A stretch of DNA of 35,147 nt from the NCBI GenBank assembly GCA_030065975.1, contig JASJCN010000040.1:1-35147 (forward strand). Reading direction: 5' to 3'. This document shows, piece after piece, positions 18,701 through 26,165 of the stretch. The position numbers and the translations under genes were made by a program. The DNA comes from Myxococcota bacterium. GTDB lineage: Bacteria > Myxococcota_A > UBA9160 > UBA6930. Position 1 is the stretch's first letter. Each line of letters starts with the position of its first letter. The notes under the pieces are model-generated. The model saw only the letters and a program-made list of their open reading frames with translations, was not told the origin of the DNA and ran no database searches.

Positions 18701-19910
18701 GCGTCGCGTTCCTCGAACGCAGGGTGATCTCGGTCAGCTCCGCCGGGGCGAAGAGGCGCAGCGGCGGCCCCCAGAAGCCGGTTCCGCGGCTCACGTAGAT
18801 CGTGCTGTCGCCTTCGCGGTACACGCCGGACACCCAACGCACGGAGAGCCGCACGAGGTAGCGGAAGGGCCAGATCTGCCCGCCGTGGGTGTGGCCCGAG
18901 AGCTGGAGATCCACGCCCGCGTGGCGCGCCTTCTTGAAGGTGCCCGGGTCGTGAGCGAGCAGGACCACCGGCACGTCGGGATCGCGGCCCGCCAGCGCCG
19001 CGGGCAGGTCCTCGCTGGTCCCGGTGACCCAGTCGCCGCGGTGATCGTCGACGCCGGCGAGATCGAAGCGTGCGCCGTCGACGTCGAATGCACGGTGGAC
19101 GTTGCGAAGCGGCGTGATGCCGAGCTCGCGCACCCGCGCCACCCAGGCCTCGTCACCCGAGTAGACGTCGTGGTTGCCCGTCACGAAGAAGACGCCGTGG
19201 CGCCCCGCGAGGTCGCGGAAGGGTCCGACGCCGGCGCCGACCTGATCGACGGGACCGTCCACCAGATCGCCGGTGATCACCACCAGGTCGGCGTCCAGGG
19301 CGTTCACCCGCTCGGTCAGCCGCCGGGCAAAGCCCGCGCCGAGGATCGGGCCGATGTGGATGTCGCTGATCTGCGCGATGCGGAACCCGTCGAGGGCCGC
19401 AGGCCAACGCTCGAGCTCGATGCTCACGCGCTTGAGCGCCGGATCGCCCAGGCCGGATCGGGCGGCGAAGGCGGCGATGCCGAAGGTGGCGGCCACGACG
19501 CCCGCGGCCTGGGTGCCGGGGCCGATGGGGAGGAGCCCCGTGGCCACGGCGAGGTCGCTGAGCGCGAGCACCCAGGTGCCGACGAAGAGCACGCCGACGC
19601 CGATCCAGGCGGCCACGCACACGACGCGCCGCCACGGGTAGGGAGGCATGCGCTCGAAGACGGGCCCGGCGACCAGGCAGCCGAACATGCCGCCGATCGC
19701 CCAGAGGGCGGCGCCGGCCCAGGGCTCGGGCAGGCCGGGGTCGTGGACGAGGCGGGCCGCGAAGTAGCGGAAGAGCAGCACCAGCAGCGCGATCAGGGTC
19801 GCGAGCACGCCCGCCACGGCGGCCAGTCGCGCCTTGGGGAGTCTCGCTTTTCGGAGGGGCCTGCGCGCACCGGCGGTGGCCGGCGGGGAGTCCTGGGCTG
19901 CGCTGTTCAT
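18684..19910 (-). CDS. Membrane-anchored calcineurin-like metallophosphoesterase (YkuE/YaeI type)
   Basis: A 408-residue protein with about four hydrophobic segments in the first 160 residues and a catalytic domain after that. The dimetal phosphoesterase motifs are all present: ISDIHIG, TGDLVDG, FVTGNHDVYSGD, LLAHDPG and LQLSGHTHGGQIWPF. Related proteins (YkuE, YaeI) hydrolyse UDP-activated sugar lipids such as UDP-diacylglucosamine or similar phosphoesters at the membrane; the substrate here cannot be assigned. It starts at ATG 19910. The last 17 bases overlap the end of hemN on the opposite strand. A 202-base gap separates it from the small exported protein gene. Confidence 0.9.
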   Translation of the reverse strand: MNSAAQDSPPATAGARRPLRKARLPKARLAAVAGVLATLIALLVLLFRYFAARLVHDPGLPEPWAGAALWAIGGMFGCLVAGPVFERMPPYPWRRVVCVAAWIGVGVLFVGTWVLALSDLAVATGLLPIGPGTQAAGVVAATFGIAAFAARSGLGDPALKRVSIELERWPAALDGFRIAQISDIHIGPILGAGFARRLTERVNALDADLVVITGDLVDGPVDQVGAGVGPFRDLAGRHGVFFVTGNHDVYSGDEAWVARVRELGITPLRNVHRAFDVDGARFDLAGVDDHRGDWVTGTSEDLPAALAGRDPDVPVVLLAHDPGTFKKARHAGVDLQLSGHTHGGQIWPFRYLVRLSVRWVSGVYREGDSTIYVSRGTGFWGPPLRLFAPAELTEITLRSRNATLTRTD

Positions 19911-20112
19911 GCGGGTTCTTTCGGGCGGGCGCGAGATCGGGCGATCCTACCTGCTCCTGCTCCTTCGCTGCCTCGAGCCTGCCGGTCTCCTGCGCACTCG
20001 TTGCGCCCCGGCTGCGGGTCCGAGGAGGAAGGCTGCCGACGGCAGAACCCCTTCAGAGACGCAGAGTTTGGCCGATACGAACGAACAGACAACCGCCTTG
20101 GAGGGTCCCCCG

Positions 20113-20409
20113 ATGCCCCGTCTCTCGAAGCGCCTCGCTGCGGCACTCGTGCTGCTCGCGTTGCTCCTTCCCTCGCAGTCCTTCGCGCGAGGGCTCTCGA
20201 ACATCGAAGAGTCCAATGCGCCGCCGGTCTTCGACCTGCTGATCATCCGCCCGCTCGGCTTCGCCGGTCTGGTGGCGAGCGCAGCGCTGTGGATCCCGGC
20301 TCAGGCCATCACGATGGCCGTCGCTCCCGACGAGTGGGAGAAGCCGATCGACCTGATGCTCCGCAAGCCCGCCGAGTTCGTGTTCAAGGATCCGATCGGA
20401 TCCCACTGA
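20113..20409 (+). CDS. Small exported/membrane protein, unknown function
   Basis: A 98-residue protein with a signal peptide (RLAAALVLLALLLPSQSFARG, positively charged before it) and a second hydrophobic stretch (about residues 48-66, FAGLVASAALWIPAQAITMA). The pattern VFDLLIIRPLGFAG ... KPAEFVFKDPIG, where a Arg-Pro-Leu-Gly turn precedes a membrane helix and a second aromatic-Lys-Asp-Pro-Ile-Gly ends the chain, resembles small proteins common in Proteobacteria and sometimes mislabelled multidrug transporter. The start at 20113 has GGAGG eight bases upstream. I do not know the function; location is probably inner membrane or periplasm. Confidence 0.75.
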   Translation: MPRLSKRLAAALVLLALLLPSQSFARGLSNIEESNAPPVFDLLIIRPLGFAGLVASAALWIPAQAITMAVAPDEWEKPIDLMLRKPAEFVFKDPIGSH

Positions 20410-20419
20410 GCCACGCGGC

Positions 20420-20460
20420 CCGCTCCGCCAGTCGGAGCGGCCCCGCCCGAGCCTGGGCGG
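20420..20460. terminator. Two tandem hairpins between convergent genes
   Basis: A perfect 8-bp stem (CCGCTCCG at 20420-20427, CGGAGCGG at 20433-20440, 5-base loop) is followed by a perfect 6-bp stem (CCGCCC 20443-20448, GGGCGG 20455-20460). They fill the 51-base gap between the small exported protein gene and the convergent PLP-enzyme gene. Neither has a T tract, so a terminator role is inferred from position. Confidence 0.45.
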
Positions 20461-21444
20461 CTACCAGCCGCGCAGATCGATCTCGAGCGTCTCCACGACG
20501 TCGTCCCCACGGACGAGGTGGAGACGTTCGTGCTTTGCGACCGTCGGGTCCACGTGTCGCGCCCAGACGCGCACGCGATCGCCCACGCGCACGGGGGACT
20601 CGGGAGCGAAGGTCACGTGTTCGTCCGAGGCGAACCAGACCTTCGCTCCGTCGATCTCGGGGTTGCCGTGGTCGAGGGCCAGGGACTTGAGCCCCGCGTC
20701 GACCACGGCGTACTTCTCGGCCACCGAGATGACGCTGCTCTCGATCCAGATCGCAGCCTGGAAGGGCAGCTCCTCGAAGGCGTAGCTGCGGTCCATCAGC
20801 ACGTAGCTCCCCGCCTGGATCTCGGTGGCCACGTGGTTCAGCGCGTAGTTGGTGGTGCCGCCGGCGGAGACGACGTCGCCGCCCACCTGCTCGTGGGCCT
20901 GCTTCAGCAGCTCCATGGCGGTGGCCGTGGCCGCTTCACGCTCGCCGGCATCCTCGATGGGCATCACGTGCCCCTCGTACCCCATCACGCCGCGCACCTC
21001 GAGCTCGGCCTTGCGGGCGCGGTCGGCGAGCGCTCCGGCCTGCCCCGGCGGGCAGCCGCAGCGAGGCAGGCCCACGTTCACGTCGATCAGCACCTCGCGC
21101 ACGCCGCCGTCGGCGGCCGCGCGGATCGTCTCCTCGGAGTCGACGGCGACGGTCACCCGCGCGTCGAGAGCGCCGAGCCGGCGGGCGTCCAGCACCTCGT
21201 TCGCGAGCAGCAGATCCTCGCCGAGGCCTGCCGCCGCGAGCCCCTCCATCTCGCGGATCGTGGCGCAGGTGAAGCCGGTGTGGCCCCGCGCGGCCTGCTT
21301 GCGGGCGAGCCCGGTGCACTTGTGGGCCTTGATGTGGGGGCGCAGGCGGTGCCCCGGGAGGGCCTTGGCCATGGCGTCGAGGTTGCGGTCGATGGCGTCG
21401 GCGTCTCCGACCAGGGCAGGCGTCGTGAGCTCGCTTCGGTGCAT
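20461..21444 (-). CDS. Fold-type III PLP enzyme, D-threonine aldolase-like (DSD1/alanine racemase N-terminal family)
   Basis: A 327-residue PLP enzyme with an alanine-racemase-like barrel and a C-terminal beta domain. The PLP-binding lysine is Lys39 in RPHIKAHKC. The C-terminal metal site reads RHVDPTVAKHERL, that is His297-x-Asp299. The eukaryotic D-serine dehydratase has His-x-Cys (Zn) here and D-threonine aldolase has His-x-Asp (Mn), so D-threonine aldolase (D-threonine to glycine and acetaldehyde) is the better guess. The reaction is inferred, not proven. GGAGG lies five bases before ATG 21444. The gene is divergent from an iron alcohol dehydrogenase with a 69-base gap, and an aldehyde product would suit that neighbour. 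Confidence 0.85.
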   Translation of the reverse strand: MHRSELTTPALVGDADAIDRNLDAMAKALPGHRLRPHIKAHKCTGLARKQAARGHTGFTCATIREMEGLAAAGLGEDLLLANEVLDARRLGALDARVTVAVDSEETIRAAADGGVREVLIDVNVGLPRCGCPPGQAGALADRARKAELEVRGVMGYEGHVMPIEDAGEREAATATAMELLKQAHEQVGGDVVSAGGTTNYALNHVATEIQAGSYVLMDRSYAFEELPFQAAIWIESSVISVAEKYAVVDAGLKSLALDHGNPEIDGAKVWFASDEHVTFAPESPVRVGDRVRVWARHVDPTVAKHERLHLVRGDDVVETLEIDLRGW

Positions 21445-21513
21445 GGGTCCTCCTCGATCCGGCGCAAAGGACGCTAGCGTTGAGGGCCTCCCACCCACCA
21501 CTCGGAGCCCCCC

Positions 21514-22719
21514 ATGTCCGCAGCCAAGCGCTTCCTCCACGACCGCTTCGTCGGCATCGCCAAGGTCGTCTCCAAGCTGCTCCCGGATCGCACGCCGGTC
21601 ACCTTCGTCGGCAGCGAGGCGACCCGTGAGCTGTGCGAGGCCATCGCCCAGAGCCGGCCCGCCTGCGTCGGCATCGTCACGGACGAGGGGCTCGTCTCCC
21701 TGGGCGTGGTCGAGCGGGTGACCGCGGCGCTCGACGCCGCCGGCGTTCGCCACGCGACCTACTCGGGCGTGCTGCCCGACCCGACCTTCACGCAGGTCGA
21801 GGAGGGGCGAGACCAGCTGCTGGCCGCGGGCTGCGACGCCATCCTCGCCGTCGGTGGAGGCTCGCCGATGGACGCGGCCAAGGTGATCGCCGCGGCCGCG
21901 ACCAACCCGGGCCCGGTGCGCAAGCTCGAGGGGCGCATGAAGATCAAGCAGGCGCCGCTCCCCCTCTACGCCCTGCCCACGACGGCGGGTACGGGCTCCG
22001 AGGCCACCCTGGCCGCCGTCGTCTCCGACGCCGAGACGCACACCAAGTACTTCGTGCTGGATCCCAAGCTGCTCCCGCTGATGGCGGGCCTGGATCCGAC
22101 GCTGATGCTGGGGCTCCCGCCCCACGTGACGGCGGCGACGGGCATGGACGCCCTCACCCACGCCATCGAGTCGGTGCTGGCCAAGACGTCGACGCGGGAG
22201 ACCGAGTCCTTCGCCGAGGCCGCGATCCGGCGCATCTTCCCGGACCTCCCGCGCGCCCACGCGCAGGGTGACGACCTCGAGGCGCGCAAGTCGATGTCGC
22301 TGGCGGCCTACTACGCGGGCCTGGCCTTCACGCGCACGAGCGTCGGCTACGTGCACGCGATCGCCCACAACTTCGGCGCCTACTACGGGACGCCCCACGG
22401 CCTGGCCAACGCCATCGCCCTCCCCCACGTGCTCGACTACTCGCTCGTCGAGGCGGCTCCGCGCATGGCGCTGATGGCCGAGTGGGCCGGCGTGGGCGAC
22501 CCGGCCGCGTCGGAGACCGAGCGCGCGCAGGCCTTCATCGCGGCCGTGCGAGAGCTCTCGGGCAAGATCCAGATCCCGACGACGCTGGATGCCCTGCAGC
22601 GCGCGGACATCCCGTCCATCGCCACCAAGGCCTTGGCCGAGGCGCACATGAACTACCCGGTCCCCCGCTACATGGAGCAGGCGGACTGCGAGGCCCTGCT
22701 CGAGAACGTCCTCGCCTGA
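21514..22719 (+). CDS. Iron-containing (group III) alcohol dehydrogenase
   Basis: A 401-residue NAD(P)-dependent dehydrogenase interconverting an alcohol and an aldehyde or ketone. The nucleotide-binding loop is VGGGSPMDAAK (about 113-123) and the family motif TTAGTGSEAT follows. The metal ligands match the Fe-ADH set: Asp212 and His216 in MDALTHAIE, His281 in YVHAIAH and His295 in TPHGLANAI, with His285 as the extra catalytic residue. The start ATG has GGAG six bases upstream. It is divergent from the D-threonine-aldolase-like gene, so acetaldehyde or a related aldehyde is a possible substrate (inference). The stop is followed by a perfect 15-bp inverted repeat. Confidence 0.93.
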   Translation: MSAAKRFLHDRFVGIAKVVSKLLPDRTPVTFVGSEATRELCEAIAQSRPACVGIVTDEGLVSLGVVERVTAALDAAGVRHATYSGVLPDPTFTQVEEGRDQLLAAGCDAILAVGGGSPMDAAKVIAAAATNPGPVRKLEGRMKIKQAPLPLYALPTTAGTGSEATLAAVVSDAETHTKYFVLDPKLLPLMAGLDPTLMLGLPPHVTAATGMDALTHAIESVLAKTSTRETESFAEAAIRRIFPDLPRAHAQGDDLEARKSMSLAAYYAGLAFTRTSVGYVHAIAHNFGAYYGTPHGLANAIALPHVLDYSLVEAAPRMALMAEWAGVGDPAASETERAQAFIAAVRELSGKIQIPTTLDALQRADIPSIATKALAEAHMNYPVPRYMEQADCEALLENVLA

Positions 22720-22730
22720 CGACCCACGGG

Positions 22731-22772
22731 GTGGGGACGGTCCTTGTCCCGAGGGGTAAGGACCGTCCCCAC
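22731..22772. repeat. Perfect 15-bp inverted repeat (REP-like hairpin) between convergent genes
   Basis: GTGGGGACGGTCCTT (22731-22745) and AAGGACCGTCCCCAC (22758-22772) are exact reverse complements with a 12-base loop GTCCCGAGGGGT. It lies 11 bases after the alcohol dehydrogenase stop and 10 bases before the stop of the RHH gene. GGGGACGGTCC palindromes resemble dispersed repetitive extragenic elements of several proteobacterial genomes (from memory). It can act as a bidirectional terminator. Confidence 0.85.
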
Positions 22773-22782
22773 CCTTCGGGGG

Positions 22783-23514
22783 TTAGCGGGAGTGGAGCTC
22801 GTCGAGGCCTTCGCGCGAGAGGTAGACGCCGCCGAAGCCCTGGGCGGTGATGCCCATGAAGCCCTCTTCGCCGGGTCGGATCGACTGGCCGGTGCGGGCG
22901 CAGCGCTGGGGAGCGTTCAGGATCACGGGCTGCCAGGCGACCACGTCGGCAAAGGCGCCGGTCACGGGCGCCGGTGCATCCTCGCCGGTGTCGGCGTCGG
23001 TGTCGTCCGTGTCCGTGACGTCTCCGGCCGTCGGGATCTCGCCGGCGGACTCCGCCTCGGCCTCGGCGGCCTCGCGCAGGGCATCGTCGCGCGCATCGGT
23101 CTCGGCACCCTCGCCGCGCCGCTCGGTCGCGCGCAGCTCCTCGTCGGCGCGGTACCGGGCACGGCGGTTGGCCTGGAAGCGCCGGAAGCGCTCGGTCGCG
23201 CCCTCGGCCTCGTTGATCACGTCGTCGAGGATCTCGCCGACGTCGTCGCTCATCTCCTCGACCACGCTGAAGGCCTCTTCGAGGACGTTGCGCACCAGGT
23301 TCGAGACGGGCACGCGGAGATCGTCGGCGAGGTTGCGGATGTCGTCCGAGAGCTTCTGCGAGATGCGGGTGTGCAGCACCCGCTCCTTGCGCTCGCGGCG
23401 TCGGTGGCGGCGGCCTTCGCGGCGGCTGTAGCGGTCGCCACGGGACTCCCGGGATTCGCGATCACGGTCGCTTTGTCGGCGGGAGCGGTAGGGGTCGTAG
23501 CATCGATGGGTCAT
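22783..23514 (-). CDS. Ribbon-helix-helix domain protein with Arg-rich N-terminus and unknown C-terminal domain
   Basis: A 243-residue protein. Residues 10-45 are almost all Arg, Ser, Asp and Glu. Residues about 46-82 (VLHTRISQKLSDDIRNLADDL, then RVPVSNLVRNVLEEAF) have the strand-helix-turn-helix pattern of ribbon-helix-helix (Arc/MetJ/CopG) DNA-binding proteins. A helical acidic region follows, then a linker rich in Asp, Thr and Ala. A C-terminal segment (about 195-243: NAPQRCARTGQSIRPGEEGF, then MGITAQGFGGVYL) with a single Cys looks like a small conserved domain I cannot name. Start ATG 23514 has GGGGAG about six bases upstream. It has its own AT-rich promoter region with palindromes, so autoregulation is likely (inference). 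Confidence 0.75.
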   Translation of the reverse strand: MTHRCYDPYRSRRQSDRDRESRESRGDRYSRREGRRHRRRERKERVLHTRISQKLSDDIRNLADDLRVPVSNLVRNVLEEAFSVVEEMSDDVGEILDDVINEAEGATERFRRFQANRRARYRADEELRATERRGEGAETDARDDALREAAEAEAESAGEIPTAGDVTDTDDTDADTGEDAPAPVTGAFADVVAWQPVILNAPQRCARTGQSIRPGEEGFMGITAQGFGGVYLSREGLDELHSR

Positions 23515-23538
23515 GGGAACTCCCCGATTCGAATGGTT

Positions 23539-23557
23539 GTGACACGAAATGTATCAC
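23539..23557. promoter_or_regulatory. Palindromic operator candidate 1 (GTGACAC...GTATCAC)
   Basis: The 19-base element GTGACACGAAATGTATCAC has half-sites matching at six of seven positions (GTGACAC and the complement GTGATAC). It lies 25 bases upstream of the RHH start, in a strikingly AT-rich stretch of a GC-rich window. TGTATCAC recurs in the second element. Confidence 0.5.
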
Positions 23558-23575
23558 GCTGTCTGTCGATGGCTA

Positions 23576-23593
23576 CGATTTGTATCACAATCG
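23576..23593. promoter_or_regulatory. Palindromic operator candidate 2 (CGATTTGTATCACAATCG)
   Basis: CGATT and AATCG flank the same TGTATCAC octamer seen in the first element. The two octamers begin at 23550 and 23581, 31 bases apart, about three helical turns. The element lies right downstream of the putative -10 (23595-23600), where a repressor would block initiation of the RHH gene. Confidence 0.5.
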
Positions 23594-23594
23594 A

Positions 23595-23623
23595 ATACCA
23601 GCATTTTTCCCCAATGAAATCAA
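23595..23623 (-). promoter_or_regulatory. Putative sigma-70-like promoter for the RHH gene
   Basis: On the minus strand, TTGATT (23618-23623) and TGGTAT (23595-23600) are separated by 17 bases. The match to consensus is moderate (4/6 and 3/6). The -35 overlaps the stop codon of the upstream radical SAM gene, which implies separate transcription of the RHH gene. Confidence 0.35.
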
Positions 23624-24549
23624 ACAGATGAAGCCCAGCCGAGATCGTTGAAGCCGGCCTCGGACTCGAGGACGCGCTCGGACCCGAGGTGCCGGCGCAG
23701 CTCCCGGGCCACCTCGGCGGCCATGCCGGGCTCGGCGAAGCGCTCGTACCCGGCTGCCCGCAGGCGCTCGAGGGCCCCTCGGCTACGGCGCCCCCCGGCC
23801 CCGTCGCCGCGGAAGAAGTCGTCGACCACCACCCGGTCGACACAGCCGTCGAGGGCGCGGGCCAGCGCCGCCGGGTCTCCCGGGAGCACCGGCGCCACGG
23901 CGGCCTGGGTGCGCAGCCCGGCGCGTCGGAGGCGCGCGAGGGCGTCGAGCCGGCGGGCGACCGAGGGCGAGTCCGGCTCCATCAGCCGGCGCACCCCTTC
24001 GTCCACAGTCGGGAGGCTCACGCTCACGAGCACATGGGGAATGCGCGCCAGCACGGCCCGGTCCCGCAGCACGAGCGGGCTGCGCGTCTGCACGACCAGG
24101 GCGGCGGGAGGATGCCGCGCCATCACCTCGAGACAGCCGCGGGTGAGGCCGAGCTTCCGCTCGGCGGGCGTGTAGGGATCCGTCGCCGACGAGCAGAAGA
24201 TGCGGGCGGCCTCGAGCCCTCCCCGTCGCGCCGTCCTCCACAGGAGCTCGGGCGCGTTGGTCTTCGGCGCGAGCCAGCGAGACCAGGGCAGGCCGAAGGG
24301 GTTCGCACGCTGCACCGTCATCTCGCGCACGTAGCAGTAGCGGCACGAGAACTGGCAGCCCGAGTACGGCTGCAGCGAGTGGGTGAAGCCCGAGAGGAAG
24401 CCGCCGGTGCGGGTGAGGATCGAGTGCGCCGGGCGCGGGAAGAGCTGCCGGCGCCTCGTCGCTTCGCCGGCGTCGCGCACGCTGGCGTCGTGCGCGCTGG
24501 CGTCGTGCGCGCTGGCGTCGTCCAGGTCGGATTCGGTCGAGTGGGCCAT
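23620..24549 (-). CDS. Radical SAM protein, spore-photoproduct-lyase-like (SPL/Rv2578c-type)
   Basis: A 309-residue radical SAM protein. The 4Fe-4S motif CQFSCRYCYV (CxxxCxxC) sits near residue 66-75, preceded by FTHSLQPYSG, and followed by FCSSATDPYTPAERKLGLTRG and VVQTRSPLVLRD, as in the SplB-like radical SAM group that includes Rv2578c-type proteins. True spore photoproduct lyase has a conserved Cys late in the chain that I cannot identify here, so DNA lesion repair is not assured. The N-terminal 30 residues contain an imperfect HDASA pentapeptide repeat. Start ATG 24549 is used; internal starts are possible because the repeat is not conserved. It is divergent from an ABC ATPase gene 57 bases away. 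Confidence 0.82.
   Translation of the reverse strand: MAHSTESDLDDASAHDASAHDASVRDAGEATRRRQLFPRPAHSILTRTGGFLSGFTHSLQPYSGCQFSCRYCYVREMTVQRANPFGLPWSRWLAPKTNAPELLWRTARRGGLEAARIFCSSATDPYTPAERKLGLTRGCLEVMARHPPAALVVQTRSPLVLRDRAVLARIPHVLVSVSLPTVDEGVRRLMEPDSPSVARRLDALARLRRAGLRTQAAVAPVLPGDPAALARALDGCVDRVVVDDFFRGDGAGGRRSRGALERLRAAGYERFAEPGMAAEVARELRRHLGSERVLESEAGFNDLGWASSV
24466..24520. repeat. 15-bp tandem repeat within the radical SAM gene 5' end
   Basis: Units of GTGCGCGCTGGCGTC repeat about three to four times in plus-strand reading and encode DASAH/DASV-type pentapeptides on the minus strand. The array lies before the conserved domain, so the length of the N-terminus is likely variable between strains. 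Confidence 0.8.
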
Positions 24550-24606
24550 CGGCGGTGCCCCGGTGTGCCGTCCGGCGTCTCTCGAGCCAGATGATACGCT
24601 GCCGCC

Positions 24607-25332
24607 ATGGACGCGCTCGAGCTCGCCTGTGTGTCGAAGCGCTACGGGGGCCGAAGCGCGCTCAGCGAGGTCAGCCTCCAGCTCGAAGAGGGAGCGGCTC
24701 TCGGTCTGCTCGGGCCCAACGGCGCCGGCAAGACGACGGCCCTGCGCCTGCTGCTCGGGTTCGCGCGGCCGAGCAGCGGAGGCGTGAGCCTCCGGGGCCA
24801 GGACCCGCGGGACGCGCGCGCACGGGTCGGCGTGGGATACCTGCCGGAACGGCTGGTGCTGCCGGAGCGCACCCGGGTCGATGACTTCCTGCGCTTCCAC
24901 GGGTCCCTCGCAGGCATCGGCGGCGCCGATCGCGAGCAGGCCGTCCACGATGCCCTGAAGCTCACCGACCTCGCGTCGCGCGCACGCGACCGGCTGGGCA
25001 CCCTCTCGAAGGGACTGCGACAACGCGTGGGCTTCGCCCAGGCGCTGATGGGTCGCCCGGCCCTCTTGCTGCTCGACGAGCCGACCTCGGGCCTCGATCC
25101 CCTGGGCGTACGCGACGCGCGCGAGTGGATCCTGCGGGCACGCGAGCAGGGCACGACGATCCTGGTCTCGTCCCACGTGCTGTCCGAGGTCGAGCGCACC
25201 TGCGACCGGGTGGCCATCCTCCACGAGGGCAGCCTCCTCGCCGACGGTCGCCTCGACGAGGTGCTCCGCGACGGTGAGAGCCTGGAGGACGCCTTCGTGC
25301 GCCTGGTGCGCGGGGAGGCCGCCGCGTCTTGA
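24607..25332 (+). CDS. ABC transporter ATP-binding protein (ABC-2/CcmA-type)
   Basis: A 241-residue ATPase with Walker A GLLGPNGAGKTTALRLLLG, Q-loop region VGYLPERLVLPE, signature TLSKGLRQRVGFAQAL, Walker B LLLLDEPTSGLDPLG, D-loop and switch His VSSHVLSEVE. This matches the CcmA/NatA class of ABC-2 exporters, which includes gliding and drug-export ATPases. The permease gene starts inside its stop (TTGA overlap), so the two form one transporter. Start ATG at 24607. The substrate is not indicated by the sequence. Confidence 0.92.
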   Translation: MDALELACVSKRYGGRSALSEVSLQLEEGAALGLLGPNGAGKTTALRLLLGFARPSSGGVSLRGQDPRDARARVGVGYLPERLVLPERTRVDDFLRFHGSLAGIGGADREQAVHDALKLTDLASRARDRLGTLSKGLRQRVGFAQALMGRPALLLLDEPTSGLDPLGVRDAREWILRAREQGTTILVSSHVLSEVERTCDRVAILHEGSLLADGRLDEVLRDGESLEDAFVRLVRGEAAAS

Positions 25333-26117
25333 GCGGGTTCCTGGTGCTCTCGATCGAGGCCGTCCGCGATGCCGCGCGCCGGCGCATCGTCGCGGTGGTG
25401 ATCGTGCTCTCGTTCCTCTCCCTGCTCGGGATCGACGGCTGCACGTCGTGCGCGGGCCAGGTGACGGTCAACGGCCAGACCCAGGAGATGGGCGAGCTGG
25501 CCGGCATCACCGGCACGCTCACCTTCGGCATCCTCGGCTTCTGGTGCATCCTGCTGGCGGGCGTGCTGGCCGCCGAGCACCTCGCCCAGACCCTGATCGA
25601 CGGCTCGGCCAACCTCACCCTGGCCCGTCCGGTGGGACGCAGCGCGTTCGCTCTCGCTCGGCTGGCGGGAGCGCTCTCGATCGCGTTGATCATGACGGCC
25701 GTGCTGCTCGGCGCGACCGCCGGGCTTCTCTTCGTGCGCGGGAGCCTCTCGCTCGGGCCCCCCGCCGTCGCAGCGGGCGTCGTCGTGCTCGGCTCCGTCA
25801 CGATCGGGGCGCTGTCCATGGCGGCCTCGCTCTACCTGCCCCGGGTCGCCTGCATGCTGCTCAGCGTCTTCGCGCTCGCGAGCACGGGGCTCGCCAACCT
25901 GGTCGGGCTCTTCGGCGAGACCAAGGGCGTGCTCGGCGGGATCGATGCCGCGGGACCGCCCATCCTCGGTGCGCTGGCGCTCGCCCTCGACCCCTGGATC
26001 CCCCAGGTCGAGGTGCCGGGCGACCCGGTGATGGCCTGGATCCGCCTCGGCGTCTGGGCCGTGGGCTCGGTGGCCCTGCTCGCCCTGGCCTTCCGCCGCC
26101 TCGAGCTCGGGCGCTGA
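25329..26117 (+). CDS. ABC-2-type transporter permease
   Basis: A 262-residue membrane protein with about six hydrophobic helices: near residues 20-36, 60-82, 106-131, 138-160, 170-190 and 240-256. The extracytoplasmic loop after helix 1 has two Cys (DGCTSCAGQVTVNG) that may form a disulphide. The LAAEHLAQTLIDGSANLTLARP segment resembles the coupling region where ABC-2 permeases meet the ATPase (subunit exchange of the NatB kind). The TTG start at 25329 overlaps the TGA of the ATPase gene. It is convergent with ilvE, 48 bases away. Confidence 0.83.
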   Translation: MSGFLVLSIEAVRDAARRRIVAVVIVLSFLSLLGIDGCTSCAGQVTVNGQTQEMGELAGITGTLTFGILGFWCILLAGVLAAEHLAQTLIDGSANLTLARPVGRSAFALARLAGALSIALIMTAVLLGATAGLLFVRGSLSLGPPAVAAGVVVLGSVTIGALSMAASLYLPRVACMLLSVFALASTGLANLVGLFGETKGVLGGIDAAGPPILGALALALDPWIPQVEVPGDPVMAWIRLGVWAVGSVALLALAFRRLELGR

Positions 26118-26120
26118 GCG

Positions 26121-26153
26121 GCGCGCGCGGGCACGTAGCCCCGGGTCGCGCGC
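26121..26153. other. Weak GC-rich inverted repeat between convergent permease and ilvE genes
   Basis: GCGCGCG (26121-26127) can pair with CGCGCGC (26147-26153) across a 19-base loop. Sequence is low-complexity GC, so chance pairing is likely; noted because it fills the short gap between converging genes. Confidence 0.25.
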
Positions 26154-26165
26154 GGTCGGCCAGCG

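Noticed and set aside
22783-24549. Toxin-antitoxin module made of the RHH protein and its neighbour
   Set aside because: The RHH protein is much longer than an antitoxin, and the adjacent gene is a radical SAM enzyme, not a small toxin; the two also appear to have separate promoters.
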